Source of the DNA: RYN-230 sp963782185
Lineage (GTDB): Bacteria > Actinomycetota > Actinomycetes > Streptosporangiales > Streptosporangiaceae
NCBI GenBank assembly: GCA_963782185.1
Contig: CAWAJB010000034.1
Coordinates: forward strand, 1 to 64,000
Direction: 5' to 3'
DNA: 64,000 nt
Shown here piece after piece: positions 14,602 through 24,806 of the stretch. A model generated the notes under the pieces. It was not told the origin of the DNA. It searched no databases and saw nothing but the letters and a program-made list of their open reading frames with translations. The translations under genes and the position numbers were made by a program. Every line of letters begins with the position of its first letter. Position 1 is the stretch's first letter.

Positions 14602-16260
14602 ATGCCCCCCTCTGCCTTGCTGGCCCATGACCTCGTCCGGACGCTGGGTGCGCGCCGGGTGCTCGACGGCATCAGCCTGACCGGTGCCCCCGGCCAGCGC
14701 ATCGGCCTGATCGGCGAGAACGGCGCAGGGAAAACCACGTTGCTCCGCCTGCTGGCGGGCGCCGACGAGCCAGACGGCGGCACCGTGGTCCGACCGCGGG
14801 ACACCGGCTTCCTGCATCAGGAGATGCCGTTCGGCCCGGCTGCCACGATCGGCGACGTACTCGGCGACGCCGTGCGCGAAGCCCGGGAAGACCTGGCCCA
14901 GCTCGACCGGCTCACCAGGGCCCTGGCCGGTACCGATGCCGGCGGATCTCCCGGCTCTGCGGGCCTGCTGGCGGAGTACGGCGAATGGCTGGAACGTGCG
15001 CAGGACCACGACGCCTGGGACGCCGACCGCCGGGCCGGGCTGGTCATGGCCGGGCTCGGCCTCGGGGGGCTCCCGCACAGCCGGGGCCTGCGTGAGATCT
15101 CCGGCGGCCAGCGCAGCCGCCTGGCCCTGGCCGCCCTGCTGGTCCGCCGTCCCGCCGCACTCCTGCTCGACGAGCCGACCAATCATCTCGACGACGACGC
15201 CGCGGCCTTCCTCGAGGCGCACCTGCGGGACCTGCCCGGGACCGTCGTCCTGGCCAGCCACGACCGCGCGTTCCTCGACGCGGTCTGCACGGACCTCATC
15301 GACCTCGACCCTGCGCTGGGCGGCCCGGTCCGGTACGGCGGCGGCTACTCCGCCTACCAGGCCGCGAAGCGGGCCGAGCGGGAGCGCTGGGAACGGCGCT
15401 TCGCCGGGGAGCAGGAGGAACTGGCCGGCCTGCGGCACTCGGCCGCGGTCACCGCCCGCAACGTCGCGCCCGGCCGCGGCATCCGCGATCACGACAAGAT
15501 GGGCTACGGCCGCCGGGCTGGCCGGGTGGAGAAGCAGGTCTCACGGCGGGTACGCGACGCTGCCCGGCGGCTCGGCGAGCTGGAGCGCCATCAGGTCCGC
15601 AAGCCGCCGGAGCCGCTCCGGTTCCGCGCCCCCGTCCTCGCCGCAGCGTCCGGGGGCGGTGTCCTGGTGTCGCTGCGCGGCATCGGCGTACCCGGGCGCC
15701 TGTCCCTGAGCCGTCTCGACGTGTCGGCCGGCGATCGCCTGCTGGTCACCGGCCCGAACGGCGCCGGGAAGTCCACGCTGCTCTCGGTCATCGCCGGGCA
15801 TCTCGATCCCGGGGGTGAGGTCCGCAGGCGCCGGCGGCTGCGGACCGGGCTGCTGGCCCAGGACACCATCTTCGACCGGCCTGACCGCACCGCCCGGCAG
15901 GTCTATGAGGCCAGGCTGGGGCCGGAGCGGGCCGGGGCCGTGCCGCTGCGCTCACTCGGCCTCGTGGCCCCGCGCGACCTGGCGACCCGGGTCAGCGACC
16001 TGTCCGCAGGCACGCGGCGGCGGCTGGCCCTGGCGCTGGTCCTCGCCGACCCGCCTGACCTGCTGCTGCTCGACGAGCCCACGAACCACCTCTCCCCCGC
16101 GCTGTCCGACGAACTGGAGAGCGCGTTCGGGACGAGCCCGGGGGCAATCGTTGTCGCCACCCACGACCGTTGGCTGCGGTCCCGGTGGCCGGGAACCGAG
16201 CTCAGGCTGCACGGCGCCGGCTGGATACCGCCGGTCGCCGGCGTACTCGGCCTTCAGTAA
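14602..16260 (+). CDS. ABC-F ATP-binding protein, antibiotic-resistance type
   Basis: A 552-residue soluble protein with two ABC domains and no membrane part. Domain 1 has GLIGENGAGKTTLLRLLAG (about residue 35), ISGGQRSRLALAALL and LLLDEPTNHLDDDA. Domain 2 has VTGPNGAGKSTLLSVIAG, LSAGTRRRLALALVL and LLLDEPTNHLSPALSDEL. The linker (about 255-340) is charged and helical (AKRAERERWERRFAGEQEEL), as in ribosome-protecting ABC-F proteins such as OleB, TlrC and relatives, which free the ribosome from macrolides or similar drugs. The start ATG 14602 follows GGTGG. The 190-base leader has a minute ATG-AGC-ATC-TGA at 14521-14532, but no clear attenuator. Confidence 0.85.
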   Translation: MPPSALLAHDLVRTLGARRVLDGISLTGAPGQRIGLIGENGAGKTTLLRLLAGADEPDGGTVVRPRDTGFLHQEMPFGPAATIGDVLGDAVREAREDLAQLDRLTRALAGTDAGGSPGSAGLLAEYGEWLERAQDHDAWDADRRAGLVMAGLGLGGLPHSRGLREISGGQRSRLALAALLVRRPAALLLDEPTNHLDDDAAAFLEAHLRDLPGTVVLASHDRAFLDAVCTDLIDLDPALGGPVRYGGGYSAYQAAKRAERERWERRFAGEQEELAGLRHSAAVTARNVAPGRGIRDHDKMGYGRRAGRVEKQVSRRVRDAARRLGELERHQVRKPPEPLRFRAPVLAAASGGGVLVSLRGIGVPGRLSLSRLDVSAGDRLLVTGPNGAGKSTLLSVIAGHLDPGGEVRRRRRLRTGLLAQDTIFDRPDRTARQVYEARLGPERAGAVPLRSLGLVAPRDLATRVSDLSAGTRRRLALALVLADPPDLLLLDEPTNHLSPALSDELESAFGTSPGAIVVATHDRWLRSRWPGTELRLHGAGWIPPVAGVLGLQ

Positions 16261-16271
16261 TGGATACGTAG

Positions 16272-16329
16272 CCCTGCCGCGCGGCAGGGGCCGGGGCGCC
16301 GCCGCCCTGATGTGGCGGCGGCGCCCCGG
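16272..16329. terminator. two adjacent stem-loops after the ABC-F gene
   Basis: CCCTGCCGC pairs with GCGGCAGGG (16272-16289). A second perfect 16-bp stem runs from 16291-16306 to 16314-16329 with a 7-base loop. The first hairpin starts 11 bases after the stop codon. This is a strong tandem terminator. Confidence 0.75.
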
Positions 16330-16499
16330 GGACGGCTCAGAAGCGGAGAACCGTGGCTGCCGTGCCCAGCTTCAGTCCCGGGCTGAACAGCGAGGTGCCG
16401 AGCGCGGCGTCCAGCGCGCTCGCCGCTTCCCGGGTACTGCACGGGCGGACGCGCCGCGCCCGGCCCGCGCGCAGCGCAGGAAGGAACGCAGCCCTCACC

Positions 16500-16905
16500 A
16501 TGATCCGCCACCGTGCCCAGGCCCCCAGGAAGGTCCGCGCCAGGGCTCCCGCGACGGCCATCGCCCAGGCCGCCGTGAAGACCGGCGCCGCGGCCGCGGT
16601 CCTCGCCCTGGCCGGCTGCACGCCGCTGGCCACGACCAGCGCGCCGGCCCAGGGTGACCCGACGGCACCCACGCAGTCCGGTCCCCTGTACACCGAGCCC
16701 GCCGCCGGGTTCTCGCCCGTTTATCACCTCATCAGGCACGCCCGGCACTACGTCGACCTGACCATGTACGAGTTCTCCGACCCCAGGGCCACCCGCGACC
16801 GGGCCGCCGCGGCGCAGCGCGGGGTCACGGTGAAGGTCATCCTGGATCAGCGGGAGAAGAGCCGCAACTCAGGTACCTACTCCAGCACCCGCGACTTCCC
16901 TGGCC
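16500..16905 (+). pseudogene. truncated phospholipase D-like lipoprotein
   Basis: From ATG 16500 the product has a lipoprotein signal (TGAAAAVLALAGC, lipobox LAGC). It continues GPLYTEPAAGFSPVYHLIRHARHYVDLTMYEFSDP..A and QRGVTVKVILDQREKSRNSGTYSS, the start of a PLD/cardiolipin-synthase-like domain. Neither of the two HxKxxxxD catalytic motifs is reached: similarity ends near 16880 and the frame runs on into the next gene region. Family members are about 350-450 residues. It is a 3'-truncated gene. The segment 16906-17128 carries only the leader of the carboxylase. Confidence 0.6.
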
Positions 16906-17128
16906 CTAGGCAGCGTCACAGCATGGCCCGCCCCCCGGCCGGGCCTGCCCTCGCCACGACGATGTGCAGGTCAGCCCGTGGTGACCGGGTACGTTTAGTC
17001 GTTCCCCACAACAGAAGGCGCCTGGCGTGCACCGAGTACGACATTTCCCTACCCGCCGGTAGACGGTTGTGTGTACGCCGGGGGGCGCCGTCTCCCACGT
17101 GCGCACCCGCAACAGGAGGGCTCACCCG

Positions 17129-20100
17129 GTGTTCAGTCGTGTCGCCATCGTCAACCGTGGTGAGGCCGCGATGCGGCTCATCCACGCCGTCCGGGACCTG
17201 TCCGCGGAGACCGGGACACGGATCGAGACCGTCGCCCTGCACACCGACGTCGACCGGACCGCCACCTTCGTCCGTGAAGCGGACATCGCCTATGACCTGG
17301 GCCCGGCGTCCGCCCGGCCCTACCTCGACCTCGGGGTGCTGGAGCGCGCGCTCACCGAATCCGGCGCCGACGCGGCCTGGGTCGGCTGGGGGTTCGTCGC
17401 CGAGGACCCGGCGTTCGCCGAGCTGTGCGGCAAGCTCGGCGTCACCTTCGTCGGCCCGGGCGCCGAAGCGATGCGCAAGCTCGGCGACAAGATCGGCGCG
17501 AAGCTGATCGCCGAAGAAGTGGGCGTCCCGGTGGCGCCGTGGAGCCGCGGCGCGGTCACCGATCTCGGCGACGCTGCCCGCGCGGCCGGCGAGATCGGCT
17601 ATCCGCTGATGCTCAAGGCGACCGCCGGCGGCGGCGGCCGCGGTATCCGGGTGATCACCAGCGAGGCCGAGCTGGCCACCGCCTACGAACGCACCAGCCA
17701 GGAGGCGGAGCGGGCCTTCGGCAGCGGCGTGCTGTTCCTGGAGCGGCTGGTCACCGGGGCCCGCCACGTCGAGGTCCAGGTGATCGCCGACGGCCAGGGC
17801 ACCGCGTGGGCGCTCGGCGTGCGCGACTGCTCGCTGCAGCGGCGCAACCAGAAGGTCATCGAGGAGTCCGCGTCCCCGGTGCTGAGCCCCGCGCAGACGG
17901 CCGGGCTCAAGGCGTCGGCCGAGCGGCTGGCGCTCGCGGTGGGCTACAGCGGCGCGGCCACCGTCGAGTTCCTCTACCATCCACGGGACCAGATGTTCGC
18001 GTTCCTGGAGGTCAACACCCGCCTGCAGGTGGAGCACCCGATCACCGAGTCCACCACCGGCGTCAACCTGGTGAAGATGCAGCTGCATATCGCGGCCGGC
18101 GGCAAGCTGGACGGCGATCCGCCGGCCGAACGCGGGCACGCCGTCGAGGCGCGGCTCAACGCCGAGGATCCCGACCGCGACTTCGCCCCGTCCCCGGGCC
18201 GCATCGCCCGGCTGGACCTGCCAGCCGGGCCGGGCATCCGGGTCGACACCGGGGTCAGCGAGGGCGACACGATCCCCGCCGACTTCGACTCGATGATCGC
18301 CAAGATCATCGCCTGCGGACGGGATCGCGACGAGGCGCTCGCCCGGCTGCGCCGGGCGATGGCGGAGACCACCGTGATCATCGAGGGCGGCGCCACGAAC
18401 AAGAGCTTCGTGCTCGACCTGCTCGACCAGCCCGAGGTGATCGACGCCAGCGCGGATACGGGCTGGATCGACCGCGTCCGGGGCGAGGGCAGGCTCGTCT
18501 CGCACCGGCATTCCGCGGTCGCGCTCGCCGCCGCGGGCATCGAGGTGTACGACGAGGAGGAACGGGCCGAGCGGCAGCGGCTGCTGTCCACGGCGGCCGG
18601 CGGCCGGCCGCAGGTGCAGCATCACAGCGGCCGGCCGCTGGAGCTCAAGCTGCGCGGCGCCGGCTACCGCGTCCGGGTCGCGCGTGTCGGCTGGCACCGC
18701 TTCCGGGTCGGCATCGACGCCGGCAGCGGCACCGGGGTGCGCACCGCGGACATCGACCTCGACCGGTTTGACCGGCACACCGGCCAGATCAGCGTCAACG
18801 GCACGCGGTTCCGCCTGGTCACCGGCACGCACGGGCCGGTACACCTGGTCGAGGTCGACGGTGTCGCGCACCGGGTCAGCCGCGACGAGGGCGGCGTGGT
18901 GCGCTCGCCGGCGCCCGCGCTGGTGGTCGCGACCCCGGTCCAGGTCGGCTCCGAGGTGGACGCGGGCGCGCCGGTGCTGGTGCTGGAGAGCATGAAGATG
19001 GAGACGGTGCTGCGCGCGCCATTCCGCGCCCGGGTCAGGGAATGCGCGGTCTCGGTGGGCAGCCAGGTGGAGACCGGCGCCCCGCTGCTGCGGCTGGAAC
19101 CGCTCGCCGACGCTGACAGCGGCGGCGAGCCGGCCGGTGAGGTGGCCGGCGTGACCGAGATCGACCTGCCGCCCGGGCGGATGGATGTCCCGGCCCGCGA
19201 GCGAGCCGCCCGCGGGCTGGCGGATCTGCGGAGCCTGCTGCTCGGCTTCGATGTGGACCCCTATGACGAGGGCCGGGTGCTCGCCGGCTACCTCGCCGCG
19301 CGCACCGAGCTGGCCGGCGCCGGGCATCGCGTCCTGGCTGAGGAGATCGAGCTGCTGACCGTGTTCGCCGACCTGTCCGAGCTGAGCCGCAACCGCCCGG
19401 CCGGTGAGGAGTCGGCCGCAGGCAGCCGGGTGCACAGTGCCCGCGAGTACTTCCACACCTACCTGCAGAGCCTCGATGCCGAGCGCGCCGGGCTGTCGGA
19501 GATGTTCCAGAAGCGGCTGGCCAGGGCGCTGGCCCATTACGGCGTGCGGGACGGCAGCCTCGAACGCACGCCAGAGCTCGAAGAGGCGGTATTCCGGATC
19601 TTTCTCGCGCAGCAGCGCGGGGCCGATGACGCGGCAGTGGTCGCTGCGCTGCTGCGGGAATGGCTCCAGGAGGGGCCTCCGGGCGAGTCGCTGCGCGAGC
19701 CGGCCGGCCTGGCGCTGGAGCAGCTCGTGGCCGCCACCCAGGTCCGCTTCCCGGCGGTATCCGATCTCGCGCGCGGGGTCGTGTTCGCCTGGTTCGGCCA
19801 GCCGCTGCTGCGCCGCAGCCGCGCGGAGGTCTACGCCGGGGTGCGCAGGCACCTGCGCCACCTCGACCAGCATCCGGACGCCCCGGACCGCGGCGAGCGG
19901 ATCGCCGCGATGGTCGCCAGCTCACAGCCGCTGGTGCGGCTCCTCGGCCTGCGCCTCCGCCGCGACGACGTCGACCATGCGCCGCTGCTCGAAGTGCTGA
20001 CCCGCCGGTACTACGGCAACAAGGCGCTGGCCGACGTGCGCACCCGGCAGGTGGCCGGCTGCACGTTCGTCGTCGCCGAGCATCCGCAGGCGGACGTGCG

Positions 20101-22612
20101 GGTGGTCACCACGGCGGTGGCCTTCACCGCGCTGTCCGACGCGCTGCTCGGCGTGGGCGAGCTGGCCACGGGCCGGGACGTCGTCGCCGACATCTACCTT
20201 GCCTGGGACAACCAGCCCGAGGACTCCGACGCGATGGCCGCGGACCTGCGCGGGATGCTGGCCGCGGCGGACCTGCCGGGCCAGGTCCGCCGGGTGACCA
20301 CCACGGTCGCCGGCCGCAGTGGCGCGATGATGCACCACCACTTCACGTTCCGGCCGTCGCCCGCCGGGTTCGCCGAGGAGCGGCTGATCCGCGGCCTGCA
20401 TCCGCTGATCGCCCAGCGGATGCAGCTGGAGCGGCTGCGCAAGTTCGACCTCACCCGGCTGCCGTCGTCGGACGAGGAGGTCTACCTCTTCCGCTGCGTC
20501 GCGCCGGAGAACCCGTCCGACGAGCGGCTCGTCGCACTGGCCCAGCTTCGCGACCTCACCCCGCTCCGTGAGCACGACGGGCGGCTCGTCGCACTGCCGG
20601 CGGCCGAGGACATCCTGGCCACCTGCCTGGACTCGATCCGCCGGGCCCAGGCCACGCGGCCGTCAACAACACGGTTCAACACCAACCGGATCCTCATCTA
20701 CGTGTGGCCGCCGAGCGACCTCACCGACGAGGAAGTCAACATGATCGCGCAGCGCGTGCTGCCGACGACCGCGGGCGCCGGCCTGGAGGAAGTTCTCTTC
20801 CTGGCGAAGCAGCGCAGCCGCCGCACCGGCGAACTGGCCGACGTCGCCGTGCGCATTACCTACGACGTCAACGCCGGCATGCGGCTGTCGGTCGGTGAAC
20901 CGTCGGCCGAGGCGATCGAGCCGGTTGACGACTACCGGCAGAAGGTGCTGCGCGCGGCTCTCCGCGGCACCGTCTACCCGTATGAGCTGACCGGCCTGCT
21001 CGGCACGTTCACCGAGCACGACCTGGACCCGGCCGGCACGCTGGTGCCGGTGGACCGGCCCCGGGGGCAGAACACGGCCGCGATCGTCGCCGGTGTCGTG
21101 ACCACGCCGACCGAGCGGCATCCCGAGGGTGTCACCAGGGTGGTCCTGCTTGGCGACCCGACCAGGTCACTCGGCGCGCTGTCCGAGCCCGAGTGCCGCC
21201 GCGTGATGGCCGCACTGGACCTGGCCGAGCGGCTGCGCGTGCCGCTGGAGTGGTTCGCGCTGTCGGCCGGTGCCCGGATCTCGATGCAGTCGGGCACCGA
21301 GAACATGGACTGGGTGGCTGCGGCGCTCAAGCGGATCGTCGAGTTCACCCAGGCCGGCGGCGAGATCAATATCGTGGTCGCCGGCATCAACGTCGGCGCG
21401 CAGCCGTACTGGAACGCCGAAGCCACGATGCTCATGCACACCAAGGGAATCCTGGTGATGACACCGGAGTCGGCGATGGTGCTCACCGGGAAGCAGTCGC
21501 TCGACTTCTCCGGTGGCGTGTCGGCGGAGGACAACTTCGGCATCGGCGGCTACGACCGGGTGATGGGCCCGAACGGGCAGGCCCAGTACTGGGCGCCGAA
21601 CCTCGCCGCCGCCCGCGACGTGCTGATGGCACACTACGACCACAGCTACGTCGTGCCGGGTGAGCTGCATCCGCGCCGGGCGGCCACCACCGACCCGTTC
21701 GACCGGGACATCTCCAGCTTCCCGCACGCGCTGGCGGGCAGCGAGTTCAGCACGGTCGGCGAGATCTTCTCGGCCGCGGCCAACCCGGACCGCAAGAAGC
21801 CCTTCGACATCCGCACGGTGATGCGCGCGGTCGCCGACCAGGACCACCCGGTGCTGGAACGCTGGGCCGGGATGGCCGCCGCGCACACCGCCGTGGTGCA
21901 GGACGCGCACCTCGGCGGGCTGCCGGTATGCCTGCTCGGCATCGAGTCCCGCCCGGTGCCGAGGCGCGGTTTCCCGCCGACCGACGGCCCGGATACCTAC
22001 ACCGCCGGCACGCTGTTCCCGCGCTCGTCGAAGAAGGCCGCCCGGGCGGTCAACGCGGCCAGCGGCAACCGGCCGCTGGTGGTGCTGGCGAACCTGTCGG
22101 GGTTCGACGGCTCCCCGGAGTCGATGCGGAACCTGCAGCTGGAGTACGGCGCGGAGATCGGCCGGGCCATCGTGAACTTCCGCGGCCCCATCGTGTTCTG
22201 CGTGATCTCGCGCTACCACGGCGGAGCGTTCGTGGTCTTCTCCAAGGCACTCAACCCGGACATGACGGTCCTGGCGCTGGAGGGCTCGTTCGCGTCCGTC
22301 CTCGGCGGCGCGCCCGCCGCGGCGGTGGTGTTCGCCGCCGACGTCGGCGCGCGCACCGCCAACGACCCGAGGGTGCGGGAACTCGAAGCCCGCGTGGCCG
22401 GCGCGCACGGCGCGGAGCGCGCCGCGCTGGCCGCGGAGCTGGACGAGCTCCGTACCTCGGTGCGGGCGGAGAAGCTCGGCGAGGTGGCCACCGAGTTCGA
22501 CCGGGTGCACGACATCCAGCGTGCGGTCGAGGTTGGCTCGGTCAACGCGGTGATCCGCGCCGCCGAACTCCGCCCGCGCATCATCGAGGCCATCGAGGCC
22601 AGGCTTGGCTAG
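17129..22612 (+). CDS. single-chain acetyl-CoA carboxylase (biotin carboxylase-BCCP-carboxyltransferase)
   Basis: An 1827-residue fused enzyme that makes malonyl-CoA (or a related acyl-malonyl-CoA) from acyl-CoA, bicarbonate and ATP. The start GTG 17129 lies 7 bases after AGGAGGG. Order: biotin carboxylase (1-460; FSRVAIVNRGEAAMRL, ATP-grasp loop TAGGGGRGI near 165, FLEVNTRLQVEHPITE near 295); biotinyl domain (VLESMKMET, biotin Lys near 623); a central helical region (650-1270) like the eukaryotic ACC central domain; and carboxyltransferase (1275-1827; NIVVAGINVGAQPYWNAEATML, FDGSPESMRN, SRYHGGAFVVFSKALNPDM). This layout is known from several actinobacteria. It stands alone, without accA/D genes nearby. 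Confidence 0.9.
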   Translation: MFSRVAIVNRGEAAMRLIHAVRDLSAETGTRIETVALHTDVDRTATFVREADIAYDLGPASARPYLDLGVLERALTESGADAAWVGWGFVAEDPAFAELCGKLGVTFVGPGAEAMRKLGDKIGAKLIAEEVGVPVAPWSRGAVTDLGDAARAAGEIGYPLMLKATAGGGGRGIRVITSEAELATAYERTSQEAERAFGSGVLFLERLVTGARHVEVQVIADGQGTAWALGVRDCSLQRRNQKVIEESASPVLSPAQTAGLKASAERLALAVGYSGAATVEFLYHPRDQMFAFLEVNTRLQVEHPITESTTGVNLVKMQLHIAAGGKLDGDPPAERGHAVEARLNAEDPDRDFAPSPGRIARLDLPAGPGIRVDTGVSEGDTIPADFDSMIAKIIACGRDRDEALARLRRAMAETTVIIEGGATNKSFVLDLLDQPEVIDASADTGWIDRVRGEGRLVSHRHSAVALAAAGIEVYDEEERAERQRLLSTAAGGRPQVQHHSGRPLELKLRGAGYRVRVARVGWHRFRVGIDAGSGTGVRTADIDLDRFDRHTGQISVNGTRFRLVTGTHGPVHLVEVDGVAHRVSRDEGGVVRSPAPALVVATPVQVGSEVDAGAPVLVLESMKMETVLRAPFRARVRECAVSVGSQVETGAPLLRLEPLADADSGGEPAGEVAGVTEIDLPPGRMDVPARERAARGLADLRSLLLGFDVDPYDEGRVLAGYLAARTELAGAGHRVLAEEIELLTVFADLSELSRNRPAGEESAAGSRVHSAREYFHTYLQSLDAERAGLSEMFQKRLARALAHYGVRDGSLERTPELEEAVFRIFLAQQRGADDAAVVAALLREWLQEGPPGESLREPAGLALEQLVAATQVRFPAVSDLARGVVFAWFGQPLLRRSRAEVYAGVRRHLRHLDQHPDAPDRGERIAAMVASSQPLVRLLGLRLRRDDVDHAPLLEVLTRRYYGNKALADVRTRQVAGCTFVVAEHPQADVRVVTTAVAFTALSDALLGVGELATGRDVVADIYLAWDNQPEDSDAMAADLRGMLAAADLPGQVRRVTTTVAGRSGAMMHHHFTFRPSPAGFAEERLIRGLHPLIAQRMQLERLRKFDLTRLPSSDEEVYLFRCVAPENPSDERLVALAQLRDLTPLREHDGRLVALPAAEDILATCLDSIRRAQATRPSTTRFNTNRILIYVWPPSDLTDEEVNMIAQRVLPTTAGAGLEEVLFLAKQRSRRTGELADVAVRITYDVNAGMRLSVGEPSAEAIEPVDDYRQKVLRAALRGTVYPYELTGLLGTFTEHDLDPAGTLVPVDRPRGQNTAAIVAGVVTTPTERHPEGVTRVVLLGDPTRSLGALSEPECRRVMAALDLAERLRVPLEWFALSAGARISMQSGTENMDWVAAALKRIVEFTQAGGEINIVVAGINVGAQPYWNAEATMLMHTKGILVMTPESAMVLTGKQSLDFSGGVSAEDNFGIGGYDRVMGPNGQAQYWAPNLAAARDVLMAHYDHSYVVPGELHPRRAATTDPFDRDISSFPHALAGSEFSTVGEIFSAAANPDRKKPFDIRTVMRAVADQDHPVLERWAGMAAAHTAVVQDAHLGGLPVCLLGIESRPVPRRGFPPTDGPDTYTAGTLFPRSSKKAARAVNAASGNRPLVVLANLSGFDGSPESMRNLQLEYGAEIGRAIVNFRGPIVFCVISRYHGGAFVVFSKALNPDMTVLALEGSFASVLGGAPAAAVVFAADVGARTANDPRVRELEARVAGAHGAERAALAAELDELRTSVRAEKLGEVATEFDRVHDIQRAVEVGSVNAVIRAAELRPRIIEAIEARLG

Positions 22613-22627
22613 CCGCAGACTGCGCGC

Positions 22628-24766
22628 TCAGCTGGTGGCAGCGCCGAACCACGCAGGCAGCCGGCTGAGCAGGTCCTGCTGGTCTTCACCGGCCCAGGCC
22701 ACGTGGCCGTCCGGCCGCAGCAGCACCGCGGGCACGTCGAGTTCCTCGCTGACGTCAACGACGTGGTCGATCCGATCCGCCCAGCCCGCCACCGAGAGCC
22801 GGCCGGTCTGGTCGAGCAGCAGCCCGCGGCCGCCGTGCATCAGCTCGTAGAGGCGCCCCCGTTTCAGCTCCACGTCCCGCAGCCGCCGGCCGAGCAGTTC
22901 ATGCCCCTCGCCGAAGTCGTAGCGCACCCCGATCGCAGTGATCTTCTCGATCAGGTACCGGTTCACCTCCTCGAAATCCATCAGTTCCGACACCAGCCGG
23001 CGCACGGCCTGGGGGCCCGGCTCGAGGGACATCAGCTCCATCTGCGCGCGGGTGTTGTCCAGCACGCTGGCGGCCACCGGGCGCCGTTCGGTGTGGTAGC
23101 TGTCCAGCAGCCCCTCAGGTGCCCAGCCGCCGACCTCGGCGGCCAGTTTCCAGCCCAGGTTGAACGCGTCCTGGATGCCGAGGTTGAGCCCCTGCCCGCC
23201 GGTCGGCGGGTGGATGTGCGCCGCGTCGCCGGCCAGCAGCACCCGGCCGGCCCGGTAGCGCTCGGCCAGCCGGGTGGCGTCGCCGAAGCGGGACAGCCAG
23301 CGTGGTGAGTGCACGCCGAAGTCGGTGCCCGCAATAGCCCGCAGCTGCCGCCTGAACTCCTCGAGAGTCGGCGGCACCGCGCGGTCCTCGGCCACCCCTT
23401 CGGCGGGCACGACGACACGGCACACCCCGTCCCCGAGAGGGATGACGCCGAACCGCAGCTGGGTCTTGCGGACCTCCGCGACGACGGCGGCGCGGACCTC
23501 CTGATCATCCAGGCTGAGCGCGACCACCAGGCTCTGCTCCGCCGCGCGCTGACCGCCGGCCACGCCGCCCCCGGTACCGGATTCCCCCGCAGGCGCGGTC
23601 ACCCGGTAGATCATCCGCTCGCTGGCCAGATCCAGCATCGTGGTCTGCGCCCGGTGCAGCCACGGGTGGCGGCGGCGCAGGCCGATCAGGTCCTGGTGCA
23701 GCCGGTACACCGGCCAGCCGGCTGGGGCGAGCCCGTCCGGGGCGCCCGGGAACGCGGGCCGGATCTCGTCGTCGCCGCCGGCCCGCTCCTCCTTGATCCC
23801 CCGGAAGGCCTGCTCGTCCCCGTAGTAGATGGCCGGCGTGCCGCCCACGGTGAGCAGCACGGCCAGCGCGTGGGCCAGGTGCCGGTCATCGTCCAGGCGG
23901 CTGGCCAGCCGGGTCACGTCGTGGTTACCCACGAACGTCAGCGGCGCGAACCTCTTCAGGAACTCGTTGTGCCGGCCCAGCGCGTGACCCAGCTCGAACA
24001 GGTTGTGGTCGTTCAGCGCGCTCCAGATGGCCTTCCACAGCTCGTACTGGGTCACCGAGTCCAGGCCCGACTCGGCCACGAATTCCGGGTAGTCCCCGTG
24101 GATCACCTCGCCGACCAGGTAGGCCCGGGGATGCCGCGCCCGGACCTCGGGCACCACCCGGGCCCAGAACGACGGGGGCACGGCGTAGGCGGCGTCCAGC
24201 CGCCAGCCATCGCCGCCCGCATCCAGCCAGTGGTTCATGACCCCGGCGACGTAGCCAGCCACGGCCGGCTCGTCGTGGTTGAGCGCCACCAGAGCCTGGT
24301 GTCCCTCGAACGTGCCGTACTCCGGCTCCGTTCCCGGCTCCCAGCCCGGCGGCCAGGCCAGCCGGAACCACGAGGCTTCCGGTGCGTCCGGGCCCTGCTC
24401 CAGCACCCGGCGGAAGGCCGGGAAGCCGCGGCCCACGTGGTTGAAGACCCCGTCGAGCAGTACCCGCAGCCCGCGGGCGTGCGCGGCCCCGGCCAGCCCG
24501 GCGAAGTCCCGCTCGTCCCCGAGCCGCGGGTCGATCAGGTAGTGGTCGGTGGTGTCGTAGCCGTGCGTCTGCGCGGCGAAGACCGGGCCCAGCGCGATCC
24601 CGGACGCGCCCAGGTTCACGGCGTAGTCCAGCCACCCGTTCAGCTGCCCGAGCCGGTGCGTGACCGGCGGCGCGCCGTCGCCAGCCGGCTCGCTGACGGC
24701 TTCCGCTGACGCGAACCCAAGCGGGTAGACCTGCCACCAGATGGCGTGCTTAACCCAGTCCGGCAC
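22628..24766 (-). CDS. in-frame chimera: GH13 alpha-amylase-like enzyme fused to the C-terminal part of an FAD monooxygenase
   Basis: A 712-residue product. GTG 24766, 7 bases after GGAGGAG, gives MPDWVKHAIWWQVYPLGFA, a normal GH13 start. The catalytic set is complete: GWRLDAAY (nucleophile Asp about 190), VGEVIHG (Glu about 220) and VGNHDVTR (Asp about 283). Near residue 425, just after the small amylase beta domain (LVVALSLDDQEVRA), the sequence changes to VRKTQLRFGVIPLGDGVCRVVV. It then follows an aromatic-ring monooxygenase to the end, with GRVLLAGDAAHIHPPTGGQG near 510 and a thioredoxin-like tail. The monooxygenase lacks its N-terminal FAD-binding GxGxxG and DG motifs. The amylase half may work; the flavin half probably cannot. 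It looks like a deletion that joined two neighbours in frame. Confidence 0.8.
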   Translation of the reverse strand: MPDWVKHAIWWQVYPLGFASAEAVSEPAGDGAPPVTHRLGQLNGWLDYAVNLGASGIALGPVFAAQTHGYDTTDHYLIDPRLGDERDFAGLAGAAHARGLRVLLDGVFNHVGRGFPAFRRVLEQGPDAPEASWFRLAWPPGWEPGTEPEYGTFEGHQALVALNHDEPAVAGYVAGVMNHWLDAGGDGWRLDAAYAVPPSFWARVVPEVRARHPRAYLVGEVIHGDYPEFVAESGLDSVTQYELWKAIWSALNDHNLFELGHALGRHNEFLKRFAPLTFVGNHDVTRLASRLDDDRHLAHALAVLLTVGGTPAIYYGDEQAFRGIKEERAGGDDEIRPAFPGAPDGLAPAGWPVYRLHQDLIGLRRRHPWLHRAQTTMLDLASERMIYRVTAPAGESGTGGGVAGGQRAAEQSLVVALSLDDQEVRAAVVAEVRKTQLRFGVIPLGDGVCRVVVPAEGVAEDRAVPPTLEEFRRQLRAIAGTDFGVHSPRWLSRFGDATRLAERYRAGRVLLAGDAAHIHPPTGGQGLNLGIQDAFNLGWKLAAEVGGWAPEGLLDSYHTERRPVAASVLDNTRAQMELMSLEPGPQAVRRLVSELMDFEEVNRYLIEKITAIGVRYDFGEGHELLGRRLRDVELKRGRLYELMHGGRGLLLDQTGRLSVAGWADRIDHVVDVSEELDVPAVLLRPDGHVAWAGEDQQDLLSRLPAWFGAATS

Positions 24767-24806
24767 CCGGATTCTCCTCCCTCGCCGACTCGCGTACGTT
24801 ACCGGG

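Noticed and set aside
16337..16693. Minus-strand frame ending in ALGTSLFSPGLKLGTAATVLRF region
   Set aside because: The end looks protein-like, but it overlaps the lipoprotein gene antisense and I could not name a family, so it is not reported as a gene.
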